Numbered from the stretch's first letter, positions 8,831 through 17,290 are shown. The stretch: 64,000 nucleotides of DNA from Rhodococcoides corynebacterioides NBRC 14404 (GCF_001894765.1 NZ_BCWV01000003.1:558001-622000), one strand, 5' to 3'. Program-made: numbers and translations. Notes: generated from the sequence alone by a model not told the origin.

Positions 8831-10296
8831 GCGCCGTCGCCTTCCGCCTCCTCCGCCGGGCGTGCGCCCGCGGGTCCGCGTGGCCCGTCCAGCGGCAGCC
8901 GAACGACGAACGCGGTGTCTCCCGGCACCGACTCCACCCACAGGTCGCCGCCGTGCTTGTTCACCACGATGCGTCGGGAGATGTCGAGCCCCAGCCCGGT
9001 CCCCTCCCCCACCGGCTTGGTGGTGAAGAACGGTTCGAAGATGCGGTTCCGGATCTCCCCGGGGATCCCCGGCCCGGAATCCCGGATCTCGACGACGGCG
9101 TTGCTGCCGTCCCGCCGCGTGCGCACGGTGAGGGTGCCCGTCCCGCCCATCGCGGCCACCGCGTTGTCGATCAGGTTCGTCCACACCTGATTCAGCTCTG
9201 CGGCGTAGGCGGCGACCTCCGGCAGGGCCGGGTCGAAGTCCTTGACGACGGTGACGCCGTCGCCGATACGCCGAGCCAGCATCACCAGCGTGCTCTTGAG
9301 CAACATCCGCAGGTCGACGCGGGTGAAGGGCGCGCGGTCGATCTGCGAATACTGCTTCGCCGCGCCGACGAGCGTGGAGATGCGGGTCGTCGACTCCGCG
9401 ATCTCCGACATCAGCAGTTCGGTCTCGACGGTGTAGTTCAGCCACCGCACCGTGCTCTCGAGCAACCCGTCCCCGGCGTCGGCGGCCACCCGGTCCAGCC
9501 AGGCGACGTCCAACCCCGCGGCGACGAACGTCGGGGCCAGGTCCCACCCGTCCGCGACGCCGTGCTCGGTGAACCAGTCGCCGAGCTCGTCCTCGCGGTC
9601 GGCGGTCTCCATCGGCGTCAGGTCGGGCGCCTTGCCCACCAGATCCGCCGCCTCGTCCTGCAGCCGCATCAGGGCGGTGAGGGCATCGGTGTCGTAGCTA
9701 CCCGACGCGATCACCGCCAATTTCCGACGCATGTGGGACACCCGATCGCGCAGCGCCGCCGTCGCCCGCACCGCCGCGGCGGCGGGGTTGTTGAGTTCGT
9801 GCGTCAACCCGGCCGACAGCGAACCCAGCGCCAGGAGCCGTTCACGCTGGTCGATGACGGCCTTGGTGCTCTGCTGCCCGAAGAACAGGCCCTCGAGCAG
9901 GTGGACCGCCATGGGGAACCACTCGCGCATCAGCGCCCCGAACACATCGGCGTCCAGCACGAAGAAGCGCGACCGACGTACGACGTCCATCGACGCCATG
10001 TAGCGCTGCGGTGCGCGGTCCCCGAGGTAGGCCTGCCACGCGCCGGCGTACACGCCGCGTTCGGACGACCGGTTGATTTCGATGGCTTCGCCACCGGACA
10101 GCTTCGACAGCGTGATCTCGCCGTCCAACAGAACGTAGAAGCAGGTGGCCTCGTCACCCTCCGCGTAGACCGGGCCGGGGTCGACGACCTCGACGTGACC
10201 GCACCGGCACAGCTGTTCTCGCTGCTCCGCGTCGAGCGACTCGAACAGGAACAAGCTCCGCAGTTCGTCCGGGTCGCACTCGACGACTTCGCTCAT
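8827..10296 (-). CDS. Histidine kinase with N-terminal cyclic-nucleotide-binding-like domain
   Basis: A 489-aa protein starting MSEVVECDPD. Residues about 15-130 form a CRP-type cNMP-binding beta-roll (YAEGDEATCFYVLLDGEI). The phosphoacceptor region has H166 in LTHELNNPA. The C-terminal HATPase has the N box (ELNQVWTNLIDNA), G1 (DSGPGIP) and G2 (GEGTGLGLDISRR). No transmembrane segments are visible, so it is probably cytosolic. It lies 23 bp downstream of the response-regulator flavoprotein gene, its obvious partner, and overlaps the UBP gene downstream. The signal is unknown; the C-rich start (LCRCGHV) could be redox-sensitive. Confidence 0.88.
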   Translation of the reverse strand: MSEVVECDPDELRSLFLFESLDAEQREQLCRCGHVEVVDPGPVYAEGDEATCFYVLLDGEITLSKLSGGEAIEINRSSERGVYAGAWQAYLGDRAPQRYMASMDVVRRSRFFVLDADVFGALMREWFPMAVHLLEGLFFGQQSTKAVIDQRERLLALGSLSAGLTHELNNPAAAAVRATAALRDRVSHMRRKLAVIASGSYDTDALTALMRLQDEAADLVGKAPDLTPMETADREDELGDWFTEHGVADGWDLAPTFVAAGLDVAWLDRVAADAGDGLLESTVRWLNYTVETELLMSEIAESTTRISTLVGAAKQYSQIDRAPFTRVDLRMLLKSTLVMLARRIGDGVTVVKDFDPALPEVAAYAAELNQVWTNLIDNAVAAMGGTGTLTVRTRRDGSNAVVEIRDSGPGIPGEIRNRIFEPFFTTKPVGEGTGLGLDISRRIVVNKHGGDLWVESVPGDTAFVVRLPLDGPRGPAGARPAEEAEGDGA

Positions 10297-10319
10297 CGCA
10301 GGCCTCCGTCGCGCGTCCG

Positions 10320-11981
10320 TCAGGGTTGAGCCAGGTACCGGTGTACCAGCATGACCGCCATCGCGCCCTCGCCGACGGCGGACGCGACGCGCTTCGCGGA
10401 GTCCGCGCGGACGTCGCCGGCAGCGAACACTCCCGGCACGCTGGTTTCGAGATGGTGCGGGGGGCGATCGGCGGTCCAGCCGCGCGGCCGGATGCCGTCG
10501 ACCGTCAGGTCCTGACCGGAGACGACGAACCCGTGCCGGTCGCGCACCACGTTCTCGCCCAGCCAGTCGGTGCGCGGCTGAGCCCCGATGAACAGGAACA
10601 GGTGGCCGGTCTCGACGGTCTCCTCGGCCCCGTCCACCGAGCGGAGCGTGATGCGCTCGAGGTGGCCGTCGCCCTCGGCGCCCACCACCTCGGTGCACGC
10701 GCGCACCCGGATGGTCGGGTTCCGTTCGATCTGCCGGATCAGATAGTGCGACATCGACGCCTCGAGTGACTGCGCTCGCACCACGATGGTCACCGACCGC
10801 GCCCACCGCGACAGATACATTGCAGCCTGACCGGCCGAATTGGCTCCGCCGACGACGTAGATGTCCCGATCCGCGCACCCCACCGCCTCCGTCGTCGCGG
10901 AGCCGTAGAAGACGCCGCGTCCGGCGAAGTCGTCGACCCCGGGCGCGGGGTGACGCCGGTAGGCGACCCCGGTGGCGAGGATGATCGCGTGGGCGGCGAT
11001 CGACGCGCCGTCGGCGAAACGGACGACGCGCGCCGGTCCGTCGACCTCGATTCCCACGACGTCGCGCGTCGTCACCAACTCGGCGCCGAACTTCACCGCT
11101 TGACGACGGGCCCGCTCGGCCAGCTGCGTTCCGGACACACCGTCGGGAAATCCGAGGTAGTTCTCGATGCGCGAACTCTGTCCGGCCTGTCCGCCGGTGG
11201 CGGTGCGTTCGACCAGGACGGTGCGCAGCCCCTCCGACGCGCCGTAGACCGCCGCGCCGAGGCCGGCCGGTCCGCCGCCGACGACGACCAGGTCGTAGAA
11301 GTCCTCGGCGGGGGTCGTCCCCAGTCCGAAGTACTCGGCCAGTTCGGTGTCGGTGGGATCGACGAGCAGCGACCCGTCGGCGCAGACGACCACGGGCAGC
11401 GTACGGTCGTCGCGGTCCGCGGCGGCGAGCAGCCGGGCGCCCTCGGGTTCGTCGGCGAGGAACCACCGGTACGGAAGGCGGTTGCGCGCGAGGAACTCTC
11501 GCATCTCGCTGGACCGCGACGCCCACCGGCCGGCGATCACCTTGGTCTCGGTGACCGGCCGCAGATCCGCGCCACGCCAGGACTCGAGGAGCGCGTCGAT
11601 CACCGGATACAGCTTCTCCTCGGGCGGGTCCCACGGTTTGAGGAGGTAGTGGTCGAGGTCGACGACGTTGATGGCCTCGATCGCGGCGTCGGTGTCCGCG
11701 TACGCCGTCAACAGCACGCGGCGGGCGTGCGGGAAGATGTCCATGGCCTGCTCGAGGAACTCGAGCCCGCTCATCCCCGGCATCCGATGGTCGGCGAGGA
11801 GCACCGCCACCTGATCGCCCCGGAGGGCGATCTCGCGCAGCGCCTCGAGCGCCGATTCCCCCGACTCGGCGCGGACGACACGGTAGTCCTCGCCGTACTT
11901 GCGACGCAGATCGCGCGCCACCGCCCGCGACACCGACGGATCGTCGTCCACCGTGAGCAGCACGGGCTTGGGCGCGGTCAT
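10320..11981 (-). CDS. Response regulator fused to thioredoxin reductase-like flavoprotein
   Basis: A 553-aa fusion. Residues 1-125 are a receiver domain (D12-D14 acidic pocket, phosphoacceptor D64 in ADHRMPG, T92, K115). Residues about 145-222 resemble a thioredoxin/glutaredoxin-fold linker without CxxC. Residues 228-553 are a TrxR-like FAD/NADPH module (GGGPAG at 235-240, GGANSAG at 378-384, closing FAAGDVR). The position that holds the redox-active CATC in true thioredoxin reductases reads SATTEA (361-366), so disulfide reduction is unlikely. The ATG overlaps the LysR stop by 4 bp. Probably phosphorylated by the kinase encoded next; it may produce a redox output rather than bind DNA. Confidence 0.9.
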   Translation of the reverse strand: MTAPKPVLLTVDDDPSVSRAVARDLRRKYGEDYRVVRAESGESALEALREIALRGDQVAVLLADHRMPGMSGLEFLEQAMDIFPHARRVLLTAYADTDAAIEAINVVDLDHYLLKPWDPPEEKLYPVIDALLESWRGADLRPVTETKVIAGRWASRSSEMREFLARNRLPYRWFLADEPEGARLLAAADRDDRTLPVVVCADGSLLVDPTDTELAEYFGLGTTPAEDFYDLVVVGGGPAGLGAAVYGASEGLRTVLVERTATGGQAGQSSRIENYLGFPDGVSGTQLAERARRQAVKFGAELVTTRDVVGIEVDGPARVVRFADGASIAAHAIILATGVAYRRHPAPGVDDFAGRGVFYGSATTEAVGCADRDIYVVGGANSAGQAAMYLSRWARSVTIVVRAQSLEASMSHYLIRQIERNPTIRVRACTEVVGAEGDGHLERITLRSVDGAEETVETGHLFLFIGAQPRTDWLGENVVRDRHGFVVSGQDLTVDGIRPRGWTADRPPHHLETSVPGVFAAGDVRADSAKRVASAVGEGAMAVMLVHRYLAQP

Positions 11982-12901
11982 CGTGCTCGCTTTCGACGGG
12001 AGATGGGGCGCGGCGGCGTCTTCCGCGCGGGGGCGGCGGTCTTCCGCCGCGTGGGACGCGTAGCAGGGGTGGCACCCGTTCGCCGCTCGGCGGCGGCGCG
12101 AGAACTGTGCTCGGACCGGCCTCGAACGATGCCGAGGAACTCCTGCCGGGGGTCGGTGTCGTCCTCCCCCCTCTCGACGGGCCAGGCCAGGAACACCTGC
12201 GTCGACGGCGCGTCCGTGACCGGTCGGTAGACCAGATCCTTGCGCGCGTGAAGCCGAGCGAGCGAGTGCGGGAGCACCACCGGCCCGACGCCGGCGGCGA
12301 CCATCTCGAGCGTGACGGCGACGTCGTCACCTCGGTCCTGCATCGATTCGTCGTCCAGGTCGGCGAGGGTGACCGCGTCGTACGCGGCGACGGGATGGTC
12401 CTTCGGCACGACCACCACGGCCACCTCGGCGTACAGCGGGACGGTGTGAAGACCGTCGCGGTCGGCGGGTTCGCGAACGAAGCACATGTCCACGCGGCCC
12501 TCGCGGAGTGCCGTCAGCTGGTCGGGCTCCTCGATCACCTCGACGGTGAGGGGAGTCCCGGGGAATCGGTCGACCCAGATGCGCGTCCATTTGGTCACGG
12601 TGACGCCGGGCACGAATCCGATGCGCAGGGCGGGGACGGGTGCGGGCGCGGGTTCCGCGCGCCGTCGCTCGTCGTCGGCGGCGACGACGGCACGCGCGTG
12701 CGCCGACAGGGCCTCCCCGGCGGGGGTGAGGTGCGTCCCGGACTCGTCGGTGACGAACACCCGCTCGCCCACCTCGGCCTCGAGGTCTCGGATCGCCGCA
12801 CTCAGGCGGTGCCGGGAGATGGACAGGTCTCGCGCCGCGCGACCGAAGGCGCCGATCTCGGCGACCGCGAGGAACCAACGCAGGACGGTCGCATCGTTCA
12901 C
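11978..12901 (-). CDS. LysR family transcriptional regulator with basic C-terminal tail
   Basis: The N-terminal LysR helix-turn-helix is clear (TVLRWFLAVAEIGAFGRAARDL, then RLSAAIRDLEAEVGERVF). A substrate-binding domain follows, beginning around LRIGFVPGVTVTKW. The last 45 or so residues are a low-complexity K/R/A/P tail ending ISRRKRAR, unusual for LysR proteins. GTG at 12901 (VNDATVL) matches the family start; a GTG/ATG-type start at 12934 would add 11 residues. It is first in the four-gene operon and divergent from the DUF5997 gene, 71 bp away. Confidence 0.85.
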   Translation of the reverse strand: MNDATVLRWFLAVAEIGAFGRAARDLSISRHRLSAAIRDLEAEVGERVFVTDESGTHLTPAGEALSAHARAVVAADDERRRAEPAPAPVPALRIGFVPGVTVTKWTRIWVDRFPGTPLTVEVIEEPDQLTALREGRVDMCFVREPADRDGLHTVPLYAEVAVVVVPKDHPVAAYDAVTLADLDDESMQDRGDDVAVTLEMVAAGVGPVVLPHSLARLHARKDLVYRPVTDAPSTQVFLAWPVERGEDDTDPRQEFLGIVRGRSEHSSRAAAERRTGATPATRPTRRKTAAPARKTPPRPISRRKRAR

Positions 12902-12972
12902 TCGATCAGGGTAGGTCACCGGTACGACGGGCATGGGCCGCTCGAGACGGGTGCCCCCGATAGGGTGGTGCC

Positions 12973-13383
12973 GTGAGCACCGGAGACGCGTCCCAGACGA
13001 TGAAGCCGCTGACCGCGGCCGGCAAACTCGGCATCTACCTGCCGGCGGCGCCGGAGGACTTCCGCTCCACCAGCATCAGCCGGGCGGACCTGGACGCCCT
13101 GCGCGCCGACCCGCCGGAGTGGCTGAGGGAGCTGTGGGCGTCCGGTCCGTTCCCGCGCGACGTGGTCGCGCGCAAACTCGGCGTGACCAACACAGCGCTG
13201 GCCCGTAACGGGGTGTCGGACGCGATGACGCAGGAGCAGATCGACGCACTCGTCGGGGAGGAACCCGAGTGGCTGATCCGCGAGCGCGCGAACCTGGCGG
13301 AGGTCCAGCGCGAGGCGACCCGCGTGAAGGAGAAGGAGATCGAGCGGCGCGAACGCACCAATCGGCCACCCAAGAACCGCTGA
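12973..13383 (+). CDS. DUF5997 family protein
   Basis: A 136-aa soluble, charged protein with GTG start at 12973. It reads KPLTAAGKLGIYLPAAPEDF near the N terminus and PPEWLRELWASGPFPRDVVARKLG in the middle, matching the actinobacterial DUF5997 family as I recall it. The VVARKLGVTNTALAR segment resembles a helix-turn-helix. The C terminus is a charged helix rich in E, R and K. It is usually encoded divergently from a LysR gene, as here, so the pair probably share regulation. No biochemical function is known. Confidence 0.8.
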   Translation: MSTGDASQTMKPLTAAGKLGIYLPAAPEDFRSTSISRADLDALRADPPEWLRELWASGPFPRDVVARKLGVTNTALARNGVSDAMTQEQIDALVGEEPEWLIRERANLAEVQREATRVKEKEIERRERTNRPPKNR

Positions 13384-13395
13384 CAACCGCTGATC

Positions 13396-13417
13396 GGGCC
13401 CGACCGCAGCCGGGCCC
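13396..13417. terminator. Bidirectional hairpin terminator
   Basis: GGGCCCG (13396-13402) and CGGGCCC (13411-13417) form a perfect 7-bp stem with an 8-nt loop; flanking TGATC and GGATCA can extend it. It lies between the convergent DUF5997 gene and the small minus-strand gene ending at 13426, so it may serve both. Confidence 0.6.
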
Positions 13418-13425
13418 GGGGCGGA

Positions 13426-13758
13426 TCAGACCGCGGCGGACCGGCGGTGTGCGAAGGACGCGCGTGCGTCCTGGTGAGCCGTCCGGCGTGCGGTCACCTC
13501 GTCGAGGCCACCGACCAGGGCGGACACGAGTCCCGCGGGATCGGTCAGCCACTGGCGTTCGATGGCGGCCACCTCGTCGGGCAGCAGGAGCCCGGTGTAA
13601 CGCAGGTCGGTGACCCACCGGTCGATGTCGCCGTGGTCGATCGACTCGAGCGCGGCGCGATCCACGCCGGCCTCGAACTCGTCACAGAACACGGCGCGCA
13701 CCAGGTCGGTGTGGCCGGAGTTGACCGTAGGACGTCGGTTCTCGAGTAGCTCGTACAT
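13426..13758 (-). CDS. Hypothetical protein, 110 aa
   Basis: The product reads MYELLENRRPTVNSGHTDLV at its start and is acidic and helical, with no signal peptide or membrane segment. ATG at 13758 is preferred because GGGGAG lies 6 nt upstream; ATG at 13764 and a TTG at 13800 are longer options. I do not recognise a family. The gene is preceded by an AT-richer 294-bp spacer and followed by a hairpin terminator, so it is probably monocistronic. Confidence 0.62.
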   Translation of the reverse strand: MYELLENRRPTVNSGHTDLVRAVFCDEFEAGVDRAALESIDHGDIDRWVTDLRYTGLLLPDEVAAIERQWLTDPAGLVSALVGGLDEVTARRTAHQDARASFAHRRSAAV

Positions 13759-14052
13759 CCGCATCTCCCCGATACGAGGCGCCGCATGGACGCCGTCCAA
13801 ACTGGGTGTAACGAGTACGGGAACGTGAGCGATACAACAATCCCGGTCGTTGACGAGAGCGTACGCCCCGGAGAGCCATTACGCAGACCCTCGTAACAAT
13901 TCGTGACCTGCCACAAACACGAATGTCATGGATACCGTTCGTTTCGGTTGTGCGGTCTCCACAAATTTCACCGCGAACCATTGTTCGACCATTGTGCGAG
14001 TCGGCGTGTCGGACTCGGTGTGTCGGCCGCCGACATCACGCATACTGCGCAG
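13759..14052. other. 294-bp intergenic spacer, relatively AT-rich
   Basis: This gap separates the divergent hypothetical gene (13758) and the DUF1304 gene (14053). Its centre (about 13890-14000) is visibly less GC-rich than the rest of the window and carries several CAAA/ATTG stretches. Both divergent promoters should lie here. No convincing gene, tRNA or operator was identified. Confidence 0.5.
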
Positions 14053-14436
14053 ATGACCGCCCTCGCCACGATCGCCGCGCTGCTCGCCGCCGCGATCCAC
14101 ACCTACATCTTCGTGCTCGAGTCCGTGGCCTTCGATACCGCCGGGCGGCGGGTGTTCGGCGTGAAGGACGACGCCGAGGCCCGCACCGTACGCCGCTGGG
14201 CCTTCAACCAGGGCTGGTACAACCTGTTCCTCGCCGTCGGCGCTGCCGTGGGCGCGCTGGTGCTCGCGTTCGGAGAGGGCCACGTCGGTGCCGCGCTCGT
14301 GCTCTTCGCCTGCGGATCGATGGCCGGCGCCGCGTCGGTGCTCGCGGCCACCGACCGCGCACTTCTTCGACCCGCCGCGATCCAGGGCGGGCCCAGCGCG
14401 GTGGCCGTGATCGCCGCGGCGATCACCCTGATCTGA
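14053..14436 (+). CDS. DUF1304 family integral membrane protein
   Basis: A 127-aa protein with four predicted membrane segments (LATIAALLAAAIHTYIF; WYNLFLAVGAAVGALVLAF; AALVLFACGSMAGAASVL; AVAVIAAAITLI). The N-terminal HTYIFVLES and the central FNQGWYNLFLA are conserved DUF1304 landmarks. The function of the family is unknown. It appears to be a single-gene unit in front of the convergently oriented Asp23 cluster. Confidence 0.85.
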   Translation: MTALATIAALLAAAIHTYIFVLESVAFDTAGRRVFGVKDDAEARTVRRWAFNQGWYNLFLAVGAAVGALVLAFGEGHVGAALVLFACGSMAGAASVLAATDRALLRPAAIQGGPSAVAVIAAAITLI

Positions 14437-14512
14437 TCCGCGCCGATCATCTGATCCGATCCGCGTCGTTGGGTGATCCGGTCCGCGGCGATCGAACCGC
14501 GACCCGCTCGGG

Positions 14513-15064
14513 TCAGGTCGACAGGAGAACCCGAACGGCCACGGCGCCCTCGCCGACCACCGCGGCGACGTGACGCCGGACCGCGGCGAGTTCGGCCGCC
14601 GCGGCGGCGGGCGATGCCTCCGCCTCGGTCCGCGCGATGACGGAGATCACCGGGACGCGGGTGCCGTCGACCCGCTCCCAGCGCAGGCGAGGCCGTGCCG
14701 ACCTGATCCCGGGAAGGTCACGCGCGACGTCCGCGGCCTGCTTCGCGACGGCGCGCAGATCGACGGTGACCGAACCCGGCACCGACGGGTCCGCGCTCAG
14801 CGTCAGGTCGCGTCCGGCCGACGAGGGGAGTCGGCGCAGGAGCGACCACAGCAGGATCAGCACGAGGACGACACCCGCACCACCCAGTGCCCACGGCCAC
14901 CACGTGTCCTGCTGACGGTCGGCGACCACGCCGACGTCGAGGGTGTCGAGGGTGAACGGCAGCGATCCCCGTTGCCAGAGAGCCGCGCCCACGCCCAGCG
15001 CGGCCAGAGCGGCGCCGAGAATCAGCACGCCGAGTCGATCGAAGAACGCGGTACTGCGCTTCAC
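14513..15064 (-). CDS. amaP: Alkaline shock response membrane anchor protein AmaP
   Basis: A 183-aa protein with an N-terminal hairpin of two membrane segments (LGVLILGAALAALGVGAALW and WALGGAGVVLVLILLWSLL), then a cytosolic Asp23-like domain (PGSVTVDLRAVAKQAADVARDLPGI). AmaP anchors Asp23 proteins to the membrane in Firmicutes. Here it is the last gene of the leftward Asp23 cluster and overlaps the preceding DUF6286-type gene by 4 bp, so stoichiometric co-expression is likely. Confidence 0.8.
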   Translation of the reverse strand: MKRSTAFFDRLGVLILGAALAALGVGAALWQRGSLPFTLDTLDVGVVADRQQDTWWPWALGGAGVVLVLILLWSLLRRLPSSAGRDLTLSADPSVPGSVTVDLRAVAKQAADVARDLPGIRSARPRLRWERVDGTRVPVISVIARTEAEASPAAAAAELAAVRRHVAAVVGEGAVAVRVLLST

Positions 15065-15945
15065 GACGTCGCCCCCTTCGTCTCGACCGTCGGCGCACCC
15101 GTGGCGGTCCCATTTTCGGCATCGGTCGCGGTGGAGGTCGCAGCGGCCGATCCGGTGGCGGACGCCCCGGACGTCCCGGACGTGTCCGACGCGGCCGCCG
15201 CCAGCTTCGCGCGGTCACTGCGGTGGATCCAGACGTCGTCGGCAATGCCGCTGGGCCGGTACCGGCGCCCGCGCCACTTGAGCGACGCCAGGATCATGAG
15301 CACGCCGACCACGGCGGCGGCGATGCCGGCGGGCACCATCCAGGACTGCGGCCCGAGTCCGTCGAGGTAGTCGAGGGCGCTGGCGGTCCAGGCCTCGCCC
15401 GGGACGACGTTCCACACCGCCAGCGCGTCGCGGATCAGCACAGCGGCCCCCGCCAGCAGCGCCAGGGTCCACAGCAACGCCCAGGGCGTCGCGGCGGGCG
15501 CGGCGAGGGGGCGCGGAGCGGGAAGCAGGTCGGCGGTGGATCCGGCGGAGGCTGCGAGGTCCCGGTCGCGGGGCGCGGCGAAGTCGCCCACCCGCACGTC
15601 CACGGATTCGGCGCGCAGACCCGAGTCGGCCATGCCGCGCGCGATGTCGCGTCGCAGCTCGTCGGCCACGACGACCGCCGAGCGCGGCCAGGTCACCGTG
15701 CAGTCGGCCGCTGCGCGCACGACGCGACCCTCCTGGGTCACCTTCACGCGGGACGGGCGGCGTCCGAAGGCGCCGCCGCCGGAGACGATGCCCGACGTCC
15801 GGGTGAGAGAGGCGTCGGCTATGCGCTCGATCGCGCGGTCGAGAACGGTCAGCGACCCGCGTTCACCGGGCTCGGCGAGCGGCGCCCGGTCGGAGCCCAC
15901 AGCAGCCGCCGCGTCCGCACTCCGCGCGTCGTCCCGTTCAGCCAC
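15061..15945 (-). CDS. DUF6286 / Asp23-family membrane protein
   Basis: A 294-aa protein. Residues about 30-125 are an Asp23/Gls24-like domain (VLDRAIERIADASLTRTSG, then VRAAADCTVTWPRSAVVVADELRRDI). Two membrane segments follow (ATPWALLWTLALLAGAAVLI and SWMVPAGIAAAVVGVLMIL). The C terminus is a Ser/Thr/Ala-rich low-complexity tail. It overlaps genes on both sides (8 bp upstream, 4 bp downstream). Likely a membrane-bound partner of the soluble Asp23 proteins encoded upstream. Confidence 0.78.
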   Translation of the reverse strand: MAERDDARSADAAAAVGSDRAPLAEPGERGSLTVLDRAIERIADASLTRTSGIVSGGGAFGRRPSRVKVTQEGRVVRAAADCTVTWPRSAVVVADELRRDIARGMADSGLRAESVDVRVGDFAAPRDRDLAASAGSTADLLPAPRPLAAPAATPWALLWTLALLAGAAVLIRDALAVWNVVPGEAWTASALDYLDGLGPQSWMVPAGIAAAVVGVLMILASLKWRGRRYRPSGIADDVWIHRSDRAKLAAAASDTSGTSGASATGSAAATSTATDAENGTATGAPTVETKGATS

Positions 15946-16117
15946 GGCCGCGGCCGCGCAGCAGGGACTCGGGATCGAAGTTGCCGTCCCGGTAGGCGCC
16001 CACGGCGAAGCCGATCGCCCCGAGCACGAGCGCGACCAGGAAACCGGTGAATCCGCCGGCGGCAGCCGCGACGGCCAGCAGCAAGCCGGCCAACAGTCCG
16101 ATGGTGGAGGAGGTCAT
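15938..16117 (-). CDS. Small membrane protein of the Asp23 cluster (DUF2273-like)
   Basis: A 59-aa protein starting MTSSTIGLLAG. Two membrane helices (LLAGLLLAVAAAAGGFTGFL and LVALVLGAIGFAVGAY) are followed by a short DGNFDPESLLRGRGRG tail. Size, topology and position match the DUF2273-type small proteins found with asp23/amaP. It overlaps the next gene by 8 bp. Confidence 0.75.
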   Translation of the reverse strand: MTSSTIGLLAGLLLAVAAAAGGFTGFLVALVLGAIGFAVGAYRDGNFDPESLLRGRGRG

Positions 16118-16161
16118 GGTGCTCCGATCGTGGAGGGGAAGAGTGGCAGGGACGGGATTGC

Positions 16162-16458
16162 TCACGGGTGCGGCGGGGTGGAGATGTCGACGTAGGTGCG
16201 TCGGCGTGGGAGTGCGCGCCCCGCCCGGCGGACGAGTCGCAGGACGCGGCGCGGAGTCGAGGTGACCACGACGACGTCGACCGGGCGTGCGGGCCGGGTT
16301 CGCTCGACCCCGATGCCGAACCGCCGGTCGATGTCGGCGAGCGCTCGCATCAGGACGTCGGGGTCGCCGCCCGCGTCGGGGTGATGAGCCCGAACCGCCG
16401 CACGACGAGCGTCCCGGTAGGCGCGCTCGTCGTGCGTCGGCTGTCGGTCGTCGATCAC
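16162..16458 (-). CDS. Minimal J-domain-like protein of the Asp23 cluster
   Basis: A 98-aa basic protein. Its N-terminal half resembles helices II-III of a DnaJ J-domain, with the diagnostic HPD tripeptide at residues 26-28 (VRAHHPDAGGDPDVLMRAL) and an upstream basic helix (YRDARRAAVRA). The C-terminal half is Arg-rich. Helix I and the G/F and zinc regions of DnaJ are absent. It overlaps the upstream Asp23 gene by 4 bp, so it belongs to the operon and might couple Hsp70 to the Asp23 complex. The J-like reading is my inference. Confidence 0.65.
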   Translation of the reverse strand: MIDDRQPTHDERAYRDARRAAVRAHHPDAGGDPDVLMRALADIDRRFGIGVERTRPARPVDVVVVTSTPRRVLRLVRRAGRALPRRRTYVDISTPPHP

Positions 16459-16796
16459 GGGGCGGGAGTACCCCCGCCGGGTTCGCTCGACTCGGCCTGC
16501 GCCGGGTCAACCGGCACGACGTCCTCGACGAGGACGTTCACCGGCTTGTCGACGACGGCGCGCACCGCTCTGCGCACCGCGTCGGCCGTGTCGCGCACGA
16601 CCGAGTCGGTGGTGACGGCGATGTGCACCTCGGTGGCGTCGTCCCGCACGGCGACGCCCGAGACGCGACGCCCCGGCAGGTAGGTCCCGATTTCGCCGAA
16701 CACGCCGCCGTGCAGGAACGCCACGCCGGGAACCGCGATCACGGCCGCAGCCACGCGGTCGGCGATGTCGTCACCTGCCGGAGCTGCGCCGGTCAT
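16455..16796 (-). CDS. Asp23/Gls24 family envelope stress response protein (short)
   Basis: A 113-aa protein with a compact Asp23-like fold: DIADRVAAAVIAVPGVAFLHGG, then VSGVAVRDDATEVHIAVTTDSV and VRRAVRAVVDKPVNVLVEDV. Its tail is low-complexity. The start overlaps the preceding asp23 gene by 4 bp. It is cytosolic and presumably assembles with the other Asp23 proteins. Confidence 0.75.
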   Translation of the reverse strand: MTGAAPAGDDIADRVAAAVIAVPGVAFLHGGVFGEIGTYLPGRRVSGVAVRDDATEVHIAVTTDSVVRDTADAVRRAVRAVVDKPVNVLVEDVVPVDPAQAESSEPGGGTPAP

Positions 16797-17290
16797 CGGA
16801 CGCGCGCGGGAGCGGGCTCGTCGTCGTCGTTGTCCTCTTCGAACAGATAGACGTCGTGAACGGTGATGTTGACCTCGGTGACCTCGAGGCCGGTCATGCG
16901 CTCGACAGCGTCGATGACGTTGCGGCGGATGCCTGCGGCGAGGTCCGCGATGGAGACGCCGTAGTCGGCCACGATGTCGATGTCGACGGCGGCCTGGCGC
17001 TCGCCGACCTCCACGGACACGCCCTGCGAGTGGTTGACGCGGGCGCCGGGGATGCGCTCGCGCAGCGCGCCGATGGCGCGGGTGGCGCCGCCACCGACCG
17101 CGTGAACGCCGTTGACCTCACGGGTCGCGATGCCCGCGATCTTCGAGACCACGACGTCGGCAATGGTGGTGCGGCCGTCGGACGCGACCAGCGCGCCGGT
17201 CCCCTCGCTCGACGAGGCGTTCGTGGACTTGTCCAGGGTCGAGTTCGCCGCCGAGGTGGTCGAGGTGGTCGAGCCGGTCGATGCAGTCAT
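16793..17290 (-). CDS. Asp23/Gls24 family envelope stress response protein
   Basis: A 165-aa classical Asp23 protein. After a Ser/Thr-rich leader, GRTTIADVVVSKIAGIATREVNGVH opens the domain, followed by VEVGERQAAVDIDIVADYG and a closing VTEVNITVHDVYL. The family forms membrane-associated assemblies linked to cell-envelope stress. It is the first gene of the leftward operon, divergent from the ECF sigma factor gene over a 145-bp promoter region. Confidence 0.9.
   Translation of the reverse strand: MTASTGSTTSTTSAANSTLDKSTNASSSEGTGALVASDGRTTIADVVVSKIAGIATREVNGVHAVGGGATRAIGALRERIPGARVNHSQGVSVEVGERQAAVDIDIVADYGVSIADLAAGIRRNVIDAVERMTGLEVTEVNITVHDVYLFEEDNDDDEPAPARVR

Noticed and set aside
8827..12330. 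A 1,167-codon open frame covering the kinase and antisense-like reading through the REC-flavoprotein and LysR genes
   Set aside because: The part beyond 10296 is Arg/Pro-rich with no family match and is displaced by two clear genes in another frame. Only the kinase portion is real.
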